A model generated the notes under the pieces. It searched no databases, was not told the DNA's origin, and saw nothing but the letters and a program-made list of their open reading frames with translations. A program made the translations under genes and the position numbers. 20,676 nucleotides of DNA from JAGLTN01 sp023135255 (GTDB lineage Bacteria > Planctomycetota > Phycisphaerae > Sedimentisphaerales > Anaerobacaceae). Positions within the stretch are counted from its first letter, which is position 1. Every line of letters starts with the position of its first letter. This document shows positions 12,679 through 20,676 of the stretch, one piece after another. The DNA is taken from the NCBI GenBank assembly GCA_030639495.1, contig DAOWCP010000039.1, forward strand, positions 1 to 20,676. Reading direction: 5' to 3'.

Positions 12679-15342
12679 GTGGCTGTAAACAGACTTTGGT
12701 TATTGTTATTATGTTCAATTTCTGTTACAGCTTCAGCGGGTGGTGTTGATCTTACGGTTAGTGATTTTTCGCCGGATAATCGATGTCTGATTAAATCAAG
12801 CCTTGAAGCCCAACTTGGTCTTAATGTCACCCGATATTTTATTTATGGTCCGACCCGGGGTCAGGACTATGCCGAATGGCTTGGATTGTTAAGTACATAT
12901 CGTGACAGGGTTCTTGCGGGTGAGGTTGGGGATATTTTTGAATTCGATTTTGACGGAGTCAGGGCGTGGACAAGGCTCGATGTCGAACTGTCGAAATTAT
13001 TTAATTTTCAACCATTGCAGAGATTTAAAATAAGCGTGGAGGCTCGTTGTTTGAGCGGTAGTAATTTTCTGTACGTTACTTTTGATGTTCACAGAAAAGA
13101 AGACGATGTCAAAGCTGGATGGCTTAGGATGGAAGACAGCGGGATCGAAATACCAGATGACGGCAGATGGCATCGGGTAAGCAGAACATTTGCGGTGCCT
13201 GACTTTGATCATAAGGCAACATGGCTCATGCCTATAATCGGGATGGATGGTTTTTTTGATAAAACTCCAGGTAAGATACAGATACGTAATATTCAAATTG
13301 ACAGTCTGAGTCTGCCTGCAAATCAAAAAATTGCTGAGGTGGTAAAGCAGAGAAGAGCTAATGCTCTGGATACTTCAATTTATGACAGGGATGAATTGAA
13401 ATGGCAAAGTGAGAATTTTGCATGTCACTTTACTTTCATGTATGACAGCAGTTTTTATGACGGTCAGACAGGGTATAAGCTGAACAGTTTTCTTGATGAT
13501 GGTCAGCAGCAGTTTGGCGGTTATGATTCGATATTGTTATGGCAGGCGTATCCGAGGATCGGAGTGGATGAGAGAAACCAGTTTGATTTTTATAAGGACA
13601 TGCCCGGAGGTCTGCCGGCGATACGCAAACTCGTTGCTGGAGCACACAAAAGAGGCGTTAAGGTGTTTATCAATTACAACCCGTGGGACATCGGAACCAC
13701 CAGAGAGGATAAAAGCGATGAGCAGATGCTTGTTGAACTGCTTAAAGAGATAGATGCGGACGGAATATTTCTTGATACTATGACTGAGGCGAAGATGTCA
13801 CTGAGGCGATTGTGTGATAAAAGCAAAAATGGGATATCGCTTGTACCGGAGTGCAATATCGCTATCACTCAGCTTCCCTTTTGCAGCGGGTCTTGGGCAC
13901 AGTATTTTGAAGATAAGACCCCGCCTGGGATGCTGCACTTGAAATGGATCGAACCCAGACACATGCAGTACCAGATAAAACGGTGGGATATGAGCCATCA
14001 GAGCGAGATAAAATCAGCATTTTTTAACGGCAGCGGAATGAAAATATGGGAAAATGTTTTTGGTACATACATGCCCTGGAAAGCCGATGACAGCAAAGAC
14101 TGGAAGATGTCTGTTGGTATATTGCGATGTTTTGCAGATATCTTTACGAGCAGGAACTGGGAGCCTTTTTATCCGACGGTGGCTGATAAAGTATTTGCTC
14201 ATAAATGGTATGGTGACGGAATTACCATTTTTACGATACTTAATTATTCGGGCAAAAAGCTGCGGAATCAGCCTTTGTTTGAAATGCCCAGCGGTGATGA
14301 TACGGTATATTATGACTTGTGGACAGGCCAAGAAATCCAGGCGTGGAAACCTGGCGAGGAGAAAGTGCAAATAGCAAGCCCGCTCGATACCATTGGTTGT
14401 GTACTGGCGATTCGCAGGTCAAAGATAAATGATAAAATAAAAAACCTTTTAGCAAGACAGGCTAAACTTTATTCAACGCCTTTACCAAAAGCCGATAACA
14501 GGCAAAGTCGCAGTGACATCAGATTTGCCAAACCAGTCGGCAGCAGTAAAGCTGTCAGCATGGATTCGAGACCTGAAGGTATGGTATATGTTCCCGGTCA
14601 GAATTTTACTATGAAGCTTAATCACAGGCGCAGAGAGTGCGGCTGTTACCCGGATCCTGATGCGCCAGAGGAAAAATGGTTTAAGGATTATATTATTGGT
14701 CATCCATGGAATGGACAGATCACCCATAATATTGGTACTGTTAACATAAAGCCTTTCTTTATCGATGAAACCTTAGTGACAAATGAGCAGTTTAAGAGGT
14801 TTTTGCAGGAGTCTGGATATAAGCCTGAGTGCAAAACTAACTTTCTGAAGCATTGGCGAGACGGCCAAATGCCTGCTGAATTGGCTGACCATCCGGTTGT
14901 TTATGTTGATATTGATGATGCGCGAGCTTATGCTGAATGGGCGGGCAAACGATTAGCGACTGAGTTTGAATGGCAGTTAGCGGCGCAGGGTGATGATGGG
15001 AGAAAGTGGCCTTGGGGCAATGAATTTGACGCTGATAAATGCAATACTACAGGTGACAGAACAGAGGCGGTCAAAGCTCATCCGGAGGGCAGGAGTCCTT
15101 ATGGCTGTTACGATATGAGCGGTAACGTTTGGCAGTGGACAGAAAGTTATCGTGATGACGGTCATACGCGGTTTGTGATGATAAGGGGAGGCAGTTACTT
15201 TAATGCCAAAGGCAGTGATTGGTATGTCAAAGGCGGGCCCAGGCCTTGTGACAGCCATACAAAATTTATACTGATGTATCCGGGACTTGACAGATGTGCT
15301 ACAATTGGTTTTCGATGTGCAGCAAATGTTAAAATAGAATAA
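12679..15342 (+). CDS. Secreted glycosidase-like protein with C-terminal FGE/SUMF1-type domain
   Basis: The frame is open from a TTG at 12664, but GTG 12679 is preferred: AAAGGTG (12667-12673) is its SD and the product starts MAVNRLWLLLL with a signal peptide (cleavage after about ASA20). From GTG it has 887 residues. About 25-215 is a beta-rich, CBM-like region. About 230-590 resembles a TIM-barrel glycoside hydrolase of GH13-like layout: VFINYNPWD (329-337), DGIFLDT with D366, PEC with E391, then a beta-sandwich. D366 and E391 are candidate catalytic residues by position only, and no GH family is assigned. About 633-887 is an FGE/SUMF1-like domain (GMVYVPG, FFIDETLVTNEQF, GNVWQWTES, IRGGSYF, GFRCA). 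The copper-binding cysteine pair of true FGE is missing: D847/W848 and G852 stand there. It is followed after 15 nt by the dehydrogenase gene. Confidence 0.8.
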   Translation: MAVNRLWLLLLCSISVTASAGGVDLTVSDFSPDNRCLIKSSLEAQLGLNVTRYFIYGPTRGQDYAEWLGLLSTYRDRVLAGEVGDIFEFDFDGVRAWTRLDVELSKLFNFQPLQRFKISVEARCLSGSNFLYVTFDVHRKEDDVKAGWLRMEDSGIEIPDDGRWHRVSRTFAVPDFDHKATWLMPIIGMDGFFDKTPGKIQIRNIQIDSLSLPANQKIAEVVKQRRANALDTSIYDRDELKWQSENFACHFTFMYDSSFYDGQTGYKLNSFLDDGQQQFGGYDSILLWQAYPRIGVDERNQFDFYKDMPGGLPAIRKLVAGAHKRGVKVFINYNPWDIGTTREDKSDEQMLVELLKEIDADGIFLDTMTEAKMSLRRLCDKSKNGISLVPECNIAITQLPFCSGSWAQYFEDKTPPGMLHLKWIEPRHMQYQIKRWDMSHQSEIKSAFFNGSGMKIWENVFGTYMPWKADDSKDWKMSVGILRCFADIFTSRNWEPFYPTVADKVFAHKWYGDGITIFTILNYSGKKLRNQPLFEMPSGDDTVYYDLWTGQEIQAWKPGEEKVQIASPLDTIGCVLAIRRSKINDKIKNLLARQAKLYSTPLPKADNRQSRSDIRFAKPVGSSKAVSMDSRPEGMVYVPGQNFTMKLNHRRRECGCYPDPDAPEEKWFKDYIIGHPWNGQITHNIGTVNIKPFFIDETLVTNEQFKRFLQESGYKPECKTNFLKHWRDGQMPAELADHPVVYVDIDDARAYAEWAGKRLATEFEWQLAAQGDDGRKWPWGNEFDADKCNTTGDRTEAVKAHPEGRSPYGCYDMSGNVWQWTESYRDDGHTRFVMIRGGSYFNAKGSDWYVKGGPRPCDSHTKFILMYPGLDRCATIGFRCAANVKIE

Positions 15343-15357
15343 GGAATTATAATACCT

Positions 15358-17016
15358 ATGGCAAGTTTACCGAAAACTCAGCGTGCAGTACAATTAGTTG
15401 GTCCAGATGAGCTAATTTTCAACGATTCTAAAAAAGTACCCGATGTCGGCGACTATCAGATGCTTTGCAAGGTAGAAGTGGTTGGGCTTTGTTTTTCTGA
15501 CCTTAAATTATTAAAGCAGTTTTCGAATCATCCTCGCAAGAGTGAAGTTATTTCCGGCATCGATAAAGAAATATTGGAGGACTTGCCCAGTTATGTCCCA
15601 GGCGAACTGCCGGCAGTTCCGGGTCATGAAGCGGTGGTCACTGTTATTAAGGCAGGTGATAAAGTTGCCAATCATAAAGAGGGCGGACGTTATCTTGTTC
15701 AGGCGGATTTCAGATGGATAAAGACAAAAAGCTCCAACGGTGCGTTTGGTTATAATTTTGAAGGGGCGTTGCAGGAATATGTCCTTGTTGATGAAAGGGT
15801 GATAACCGCTCCGGATGGTCAATCGATGTTTATTGAAGTCAGCGATGATCTTCCCGCCTCAGCGGCAGCTTTGGTTGAGCCCTGGGCATGTGTGGAAGAT
15901 GCTTATGCTTCAAGCGAGAGGGTAACAATTAAAGCAGGTGGTAATATGCTGGTTTTCGGTAATGCTTTTGATAGTAAATTGTTTAATGATTTTTTAGTCG
16001 AATTCGGCAAGCCTGCTTCTATAACATTAGTATCAGATTCGCAGCAATTGGAAACAGATGTGGTTGTGGAAAAGGTATCTGAACTTTCTTCTCTTGCACA
16101 AGGCAGTAGTTTTGATGATGTGATATATTTCGGCAGCGATGCAGCTGTTATCGAATCGCTTGTGCCGATGGTAGCAAATCATGGGTTACTTAATATTGTT
16201 CTTTGTGGCGGTGAGATTGGCAGAGAAGTTTCCATGGCTATTGGAAGGGTGCATTACGGCAACATCAGAATAACGGGCACTGTTGGCTGTAACCCTGCTG
16301 AGGCAATGCGAAATATTCCCGAGACAGATGAGATACGCCCAGGCGATAAGATCAATGTGGTCGGCGCGGGCGGTCCTATGGGGCTGATGCATGTTGTACG
16401 CAATGTCTGTCAGGGGATTGATGGTATCGTTGTCTATGCAGGTGATGTGAGTGACGAAAGGTTAGAAGCTCTTACGAAAATCGTTAAGCCTTTGGCAGAA
16501 AAAAGTAATGTAGATTATCGGCCTTACAACGCTGCGAAAGCAAACCCTGAAGAAAAATTTGATTATATTTCTTTGATGGCGCCGGTGGGGCAGTTAGTAT
16601 CACAAGCGGTTAAAAGCTGTAACGCAAATGGTCGGATAAATATTTTTGCCGGTATTCCTGTAGATGTTGTAGCTGATATCGATCTGGACGTTTACATAGC
16701 TGAAAAATTATATTTTATTGGCACAAGCGGCTCTACGCTGGAGGATATGAAGCTCGTTCTTGAAAAAGTCAAATCTAAAAAGCTGGACACAAATGTTTCA
16801 GTAGCAGCGGTTGCCGGTCTTGGAGCTGCTGTTGAGGGTATCCGGGCTGTGGAAAATCGTTCTATTGCCGGTAAAATCATCGTTTATCCTGCCTGTAAAA
16901 ATCTAAAACTCATCAAATTAGAAGATTTACAGAATGATTTCCCTCAAATAGCCGAAAAACTCGATAGCGGATTGTGGACTTTACAGGCTGAGAAAAAGCT
17001 ACTCGCATTTCCGTAA
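15358..17016 (+). CDS. Large zinc-type MDR dehydrogenase with two Rossmann-like segments
   Basis: The N-terminal half is a medium-chain (GroES-like) alcohol dehydrogenase with catalytic-zinc ligands visible: C45 (GLCFSDLK), H90-E91 (VPGHEAV) and E174 (EPWACVEDAY). The four structural-zinc cysteines are absent. At 552 residues it is about 200 longer than normal. Two successive nucleotide-fold-like segments follow: about 193-310 (starts GGNMLVFGNAF, degenerate glycine motif, ends GNIRITGTVG) and about 328-510 (PGDKINVVGAGGPMG with a good glycine motif, ends LYFIGTSGST...AGKIIVYP). A tail of about 40 residues closes it. I infer an NAD(P)-dependent polyol or sugar dehydrogenase; the substrate is unknown. 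The SD AAGGAA (15341-15346) is 11 nt from the ATG. With the glycosidase-like gene 15 nt upstream it probably forms a carbohydrate-use operon. Confidence 0.85.
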   Translation: MASLPKTQRAVQLVGPDELIFNDSKKVPDVGDYQMLCKVEVVGLCFSDLKLLKQFSNHPRKSEVISGIDKEILEDLPSYVPGELPAVPGHEAVVTVIKAGDKVANHKEGGRYLVQADFRWIKTKSSNGAFGYNFEGALQEYVLVDERVITAPDGQSMFIEVSDDLPASAAALVEPWACVEDAYASSERVTIKAGGNMLVFGNAFDSKLFNDFLVEFGKPASITLVSDSQQLETDVVVEKVSELSSLAQGSSFDDVIYFGSDAAVIESLVPMVANHGLLNIVLCGGEIGREVSMAIGRVHYGNIRITGTVGCNPAEAMRNIPETDEIRPGDKINVVGAGGPMGLMHVVRNVCQGIDGIVVYAGDVSDERLEALTKIVKPLAEKSNVDYRPYNAAKANPEEKFDYISLMAPVGQLVSQAVKSCNANGRINIFAGIPVDVVADIDLDVYIAEKLYFIGTSGSTLEDMKLVLEKVKSKKLDTNVSVAAVAGLGAAVEGIRAVENRSIAGKIIVYPACKNLKLIKLEDLQNDFPQIAEKLDSGLWTLQAEKKLLAFP

Positions 17017-17135
17017 TGCTGCTTTAGGGTTTTGAATTAGCGGTATTTGACAGGCAAGTTTCAAGGTTGCCAAACTAAAGTCCGGTAAAAAAGATTGTTT
17101 TACGGCTCAAAAAGAGTTTTTGAACTATTTTAGGC
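17017..17135. other. Intergenic stretch after the dehydrogenase gene
   Basis: The only structure seen is an AT-rich hairpin (GTAAAA and TTTTAC, about 17083-17106) with no following U-run. No clear terminator, gene or known RNA. Confidence 0.4.
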
Positions 17136-17164
17136 TTGACATAGGGCTTTTTATCGCGTATGTT
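17136..17164 (+). promoter_or_regulatory. Promoter for the large LamG/FN3 gene
   Basis: A perfect -35 TTGACA (17136-17141), 17-bp spacer and a weaker -10 TATGTT (17159-17164, 4 of 6) predict a start near 17171. The leader to the ATG at 17410 would be about 240 nt, similar to the long leader of the paralogous gene at the left end. Confidence 0.5.
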
Positions 17165-17365
17165 CAGGAGTCAGTGAGAAGTTAACTATGTGGTGTGGTG
17201 AAATTTTCGCAATTCCAGATTCTTTCGGAGATGTAATCTGGCAACAGGCTTGTTTTCTAAGCACACGTTTTTTTAAGAATATTTGTAAGTTAAGAATTGT
17301 TATTCGAGCGAGTGGCTGGAGTGACGTAATTTATAATGCTGACTTTATTTTTGGAGGAGCGCATT

Positions 17366-17407
17366 ATGTGTGAAAAACTTTTATTCATTTCTGAAAGGAT
17401 GGTGTGA
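17366..17407 (+). CDS. Possible 13-residue leader ORF upstream of the large LamG/FN3 gene
   Basis: An excellent SD (GGAGGAG, 17353-17359) lies 6 nt before an ATG at 17366. The frame encodes MCEKLLFISERMV and stops at 17407, 2 nt before the main ATG at 17410. Its last codons contain AAGGATGG, the probable SD of the main gene, so translating the small ORF would cover that site. Coupling is inference. Confidence 0.4.
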   Translation: MCEKLLFISERMV

Positions 17408-17409
17408 CC

Positions 17410-20400
17410 ATGAAACAAAAATATTTTGGCTTAGTAGCTGTGTGCCTTACACTGATGTTGTGTGTAGGTGCTTTCGCAGATACTATCGATTTGTCAAGCG
17501 TGGGCTATGATCACAATATTGTGGCCGGCCCCGGCGATGTCATTGTTATTGCTTTTGATTATGACACAGGAGGCAATGACACTACAATTAACTTCCGTAG
17601 GCTAAATGATGATGGCGGTGACAGCTGGATGATGCCTGTAGATTTTACAGGTACCTATATTGAGGTCGATTCAGATTATGGGCCTTATCGGTATAATGTC
17701 AGCCTCTCCGGAGTGAACAGCTATGTATTCATGCTGGATCGTTCTAACGGCTTGTGGAAAATGTCTCTGAATGGCAGCCCTGTTGATTTTGTCGCAACTT
17801 CAAGTACGACAAATCCTCAGCCGGACGGAACTACGGTTACTGATGGTGTGGTTGTTGCTGATAAGTACTTCTCAGATGAAAGTGCCGAAGCAGTACAAAA
17901 TGCCGCAGATCTTGGTTGGACAGCAAATGCAGGTGACGGTGTTGGTGGTACAGGAGCTTATAAAGTGAAGTTTCCTCAGGCCAGCGGCTCTTATATTGAA
18001 AACCTGACAGTAACTCCGATGCCCGGCATGATGATGTACTATGGTTTTGAAAGTGTTGGAGCTACAGTTACTGACGGTTCAGGCTATGGTAATGATGCTA
18101 CGGTCGCTGGTGACGTGACAGGTTATATTTATGGCCGAAGCGGCGCTGATGCAGTGTTTGGCGGGACAGCAGCGGATTCTCTTGATGTGACTGCAACAAC
18201 ACAGGCAGACAGACCCAGCTCGGCTATTACTATTGCGGCATGGTGCAAGGTTGATGATACCGATGGAGATATGTCTATCTTTAACGCTAATGGACCACAG
18301 ACAAGCGATCCTAATAGCACCGCATATCTATATCACATGGAAATTCGTACCGGCAGTAACAATTATCGCTGGTGTGTAAGGAACCAGGAAGGCGAAACTA
18401 TCGGTAATATTCAGGAAACATCTACAGTTATTACTGGTGATGCTGAAGTTATTATCGGTGAGTGGATGCACTTTGCATGTACTTATGACAAAGATTCTGC
18501 AGATGCTAACAACCTGAAGATGTACATCAATGGTCAGTATGTTTATGGAATACCAGCAGGTGCTGTTAGTGATCCGAATATCGGAACTGACTGGAGTAGT
18601 GGTGCTGCTATTGGTACTACTGCTGATGGTGCCAGGCCTTACAAAGGTCAGATGGATGAGTTCTATATGTTCAACAGAGCTTTGACACCGGCTGAGATTG
18701 CAACATTGGCATCACCAACCTGGCTTGCCAACGGCGGTTTCGAGACTGGTGATATTACCGGCTGGACCGAGTGGAATGGCGACACAGCAGGTACTGTAGA
18801 TGTTAACAGCTCCAGAGTTGTTGAAGTTTATCCGACTGTATTTGAAACAATTGAAGCCGCTAGTGGTGACTATTCGTGTTTCGTTGAAGGTGGTCAGCAG
18901 TATGGTATCACTCAGACAATTCTTGTCCCCGCAGGTACTCTTGTACAGGTTGACGCACTTTGGGCAGGCACGTTTACTGTCACTGGTATCGGCTGGGCAG
19001 AGCTTAAAGCCCTGACTCATGCTCCTGGTGCTGCTTACAACTTAGACGACAGTGACATGGGTGGTGCTTATACAGGTGATTGGCTTTACATCGCCAAGAC
19101 AGATACCTATGGCCTGAATACTAAGGCAGATCAGACATGGGACTGGGAAGATGCACCAGATCAGTCACCTGTTGACGGCGATCAATTTATCAGTAAAGGT
19201 GAAGTTGTGATCGCAACCAAATTTGGCGGTTTCCCTGTATCTGGTGTGGTGGGTGGTATGGTAGTTGATGATATAGCAGTAAAATCACTTCCAAAAATTG
19301 TTATTGCTCATGATTCGATACCTGAGGATGGACATAGGTTCTTATGGAAAGATGTCAACGATATCACATTAAGCTGGACAGCCGGTTTCCTTGCAGCAAG
19401 CCATGATGTTTATTTGGGCACAGATGAGACTGCTGTGACAAATGCAACCGACGCTTCTGCAGAATTTATGGGCAATCAGGTTGCTGTAAGTTATGAAACT
19501 GAAACACTTATTCCAGGAACAACATACTTCTGGCGTATTGACGAAGTTAACGGTGTTGATACATGGAAAGGTGATGTATGGTGGTTTGAGATTCTGCCTC
19601 CGATGCCGGATCCGGTATTGTGGTTAAAGATGGACGAACCTAATTCTGAGAATGCAAGGCTTGTAGAAGACCACTCCGGTTTTGGTAATGACGGAACTAT
19701 GGGTTCTTCTGATGTCTGGACTGAGATTCCCGGTCTTGGTGGCGGGATAGACTTTGACGGCGGCAGCTGGGGTGCAAGCGGTATCGTTTTTGATGGTGAC
19801 GGTAATAGCCTTATTGCTGACATGGCTTTGACTGACAAGGTAAGTATTTCGTTTGTAATGAGCGGCCATATCTTCGGCGACAAAGGTTATGCTTTTTCAG
19901 GTTTGGATTCCGCCGTCGCTCACGTCATGTCATGTGAAGCTCCAACCGGTTCAGGTTTACACTTCCTGACAAAGTTTGGTAACGGCTCAAACCCATGGTG
20001 CTGGGAAGCATTTACTCCAACAGACAGCAGGTATATCTTCGCTGAGGCAGATGCAAGAAGAATCACTATGACAGTTGACCTTGCCGCAGGCAGTGTAATT
20101 TACTACCTCGACAATGCAGTTTGGGCTACGCAAATTGACGCTAGCGGCAGCTTCACTGATCTGACAACATTTACTGTTGGTAGGCAGCTGTGGGCTGAGT
20201 ATATGTGTGAAATGACCGACTTCAGGATTTACGACGAGATACTGGCACAGGAACATGTTGCGGAGATTGTAGGTGATTTCCCGAAACTGGCAAAGAAACC
20301 TTCTCCCGCCCATGAGTCAACTGATAATTATCTGAATGTTACGCTTAGCTGGAACCCAGGTACAGACGCTAATTCTCATCAGGTGTATTTCAGCACAGAT

Positions 20401-20676
20401 GAAAGTGCTGTTGCAGATGCTGATACAGGTTCGCCGGTCTATGCAGGTGAATTCGATGTTAACAGCTATGATCCAGGCGGTCTTGAATTAATGAAGACTT
20501 ATTACTGGCGTGTTGATGAAGTTGACGCTGAGGGCGGCACAATGGAAGGACCGGTTTGGCAGTTTGATACTATAAATTATGTAATGGTAGAAGACTTCGA
20601 AAGCTATGTCAACGAATGCAACGACGTTACAGCTGTATCGGCAGATAAGCCCGGTTTGGGTGATATGCAGAGATTG
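17410..20676 (+). CDS. Large secreted multi-domain LamG/FN3 protein (3' end outside the window)
   Basis: The frame is open for 1089 codons and runs off the window. Order: signal peptide 1-25 (cleavage after AFA); a beta-rich N-terminal region to about 200; LamG-like domain 1 about 203-435 (MMYYGFE, DGSGYGNDA, closing MFNRALTPAEIATL); a CBM-like sandwich about 441-630 starting NGGFETGDITGW; an FN3-like domain about 634-732 (ITLSWTAG...TYFWRIDEV); LamG-like domain 2 about 735-955 (VLWLKMDE, DHSGFGNDG, GGSWGASGIVF, DFRIYDEIL); a second FN3-like domain about 958-1055 (VTLSWNPG...YYWRVDEV); then EDFESY (1061-1066), which often opens a further carbohydrate-binding domain in planctomycete proteins. 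No catalytic domain is visible in this part; it may follow. It is presumably exported and glycan-binding. LamG domain 2 is paralogous to the PEP-CTERM protein at 66-860. The GAAAGGATGG stretch serves as SD. Confidence 0.88.
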   Translation, partial: MKQKYFGLVAVCLTLMLCVGAFADTIDLSSVGYDHNIVAGPGDVIVIAFDYDTGGNDTTINFRRLNDDGGDSWMMPVDFTGTYIEVDSDYGPYRYNVSLSGVNSYVFMLDRSNGLWKMSLNGSPVDFVATSSTTNPQPDGTTVTDGVVVADKYFSDESAEAVQNAADLGWTANAGDGVGGTGAYKVKFPQASGSYIENLTVTPMPGMMMYYGFESVGATVTDGSGYGNDATVAGDVTGYIYGRSGADAVFGGTAADSLDVTATTQADRPSSAITIAAWCKVDDTDGDMSIFNANGPQTSDPNSTAYLYHMEIRTGSNNYRWCVRNQEGETIGNIQETSTVITGDAEVIIGEWMHFACTYDKDSADANNLKMYINGQYVYGIPAGAVSDPNIGTDWSSGAAIGTTADGARPYKGQMDEFYMFNRALTPAEIATLASPTWLANGGFETGDITGWTEWNGDTAGTVDVNSSRVVEVYPTVFETIEAASGDYSCFVEGGQQYGITQTILVPAGTLVQVDALWAGTFTVTGIGWAELKALTHAPGAAYNLDDSDMGGAYTGDWLYIAKTDTYGLNTKADQTWDWEDAPDQSPVDGDQFISKGEVVIATKFGGFPVSGVVGGMVVDDIAVKSLPKIVIAHDSIPEDGHRFLWKDVNDITLSWTAGFLAASHDVYLGTDETAVTNATDASAEFMGNQVAVSYETETLIPGTTYFWRIDEVNGVDTWKGDVWWFEILPPMPDPVLWLKMDEPNSENARLVEDHSGFGNDGTMGSSDVWTEIPGLGGGIDFDGGSWGASGIVFDGDGNSLIADMALTDKVSISFVMSGHIFGDKGYAFSGLDSAVAHVMSCEAPTGSGLHFLTKFGNGSNPWCWEAFTPTDSRYIFAEADARRITMTVDLAAGSVIYYLDNAVWATQIDASGSFTDLTTFTVGRQLWAEYMCEMTDFRIYDEILAQEHVAEIVGDFPKLAKKPSPAHESTDNYLNVTLSWNPGTDANSHQVYFSTDESAVADADTGSPVYAGEFDVNSYDPGGLELMKTYYWRVDEVDAEGGTMEGPVWQFDTINYVMVEDFESYVNECNDVTAVSADKPGLGDMQRL

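Noticed and set aside
17083..17106. AT-rich stem after the dehydrogenase gene as a terminator
   Set aside because: Needs a bulge to extend beyond 6 bp and is not followed by a U-run.
17188..17373. Open frame of 61 codons in the leader of the giant LamG gene
   Set aside because: No ribosome binding site before its ATG, no recognisable protein features, and it overlaps the far better SD-ATG of the mini-ORF at 17366.

Overview
The window looks like a piece of a planctomycete chromosome, most likely a Phycisphaerae/Sedimentisphaerales-type heterotroph. This is inference. It rests on a secreted LamG protein with a PEP-CTERM sorting tail at one end, a very large multi-domain LamG/FN3 secreted protein at the other, a sugar-active protein with an appended sulfatase-modifying-factor (FGE) domain, and moderate-GC housekeeping genes scattered outside the operons usual in model bacteria. 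No tRNA, rRNA, CRISPR array or recognisable transposase gene was seen.

Layout. (1) 66-860, minus: small PEP-CTERM LamG protein with its own consensus promoter and a leader of about 270 nt. (2) 1241-4951, minus: a compact gene string transcribed from a strong promoter near 4960-4987. In order it holds a DUF4160/DUF2442 pair, a pteridine-reductase-like SDR, pgsA, ribBA and a small lipoprotein. (3) 5078-6157, plus: rsmH with an unusual basic N-terminal extension. (4) 6158-7768: an AT-rich two-gene insert (lipoprotein and membrane protein) with its own promoter. It is bounded on the right by a second, diverged copy of the rsmH 3' end. (5) 7787-8149, minus: MazG-like pyrophosphohydrolase. (6) 8412-10112, plus: pdxJ and dapA. 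(7) 10094-12210, minus: GT4-type glycosyltransferase and panB. (8) 12211-12678: a non-coding stretch with a strong intrinsic terminator that has no gene upstream of it, a candidate small RNA locus. (9) 12679-17016, plus: a secreted glycosidase-like/FGE protein and a large MDR dehydrogenase with two Rossmann-like segments, probably one operon. (10) 17410 to the end, plus: a secreted LamG/FN3 protein of more than 1089 residues that runs off the window.

The central genes cover vitamin, amino-acid and envelope supply: riboflavin (ribBA), pyridoxal phosphate (pdxJ), lysine/diaminopimelate (dapA), pantothenate (panB), phosphatidylglycerol (pgsA) and 16S rRNA methylation (rsmH). The flanks are devoted to secreted polysaccharide-related proteins. 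The points most worth a second look are the duplicated rsmH 3' end around the two-gene insert, the orphan terminator/sRNA candidate, the Cys-less FGE fusion, the doubled Rossmann dehydrogenase, and two strong promoters that abut start codons and imply leaderless mRNAs.
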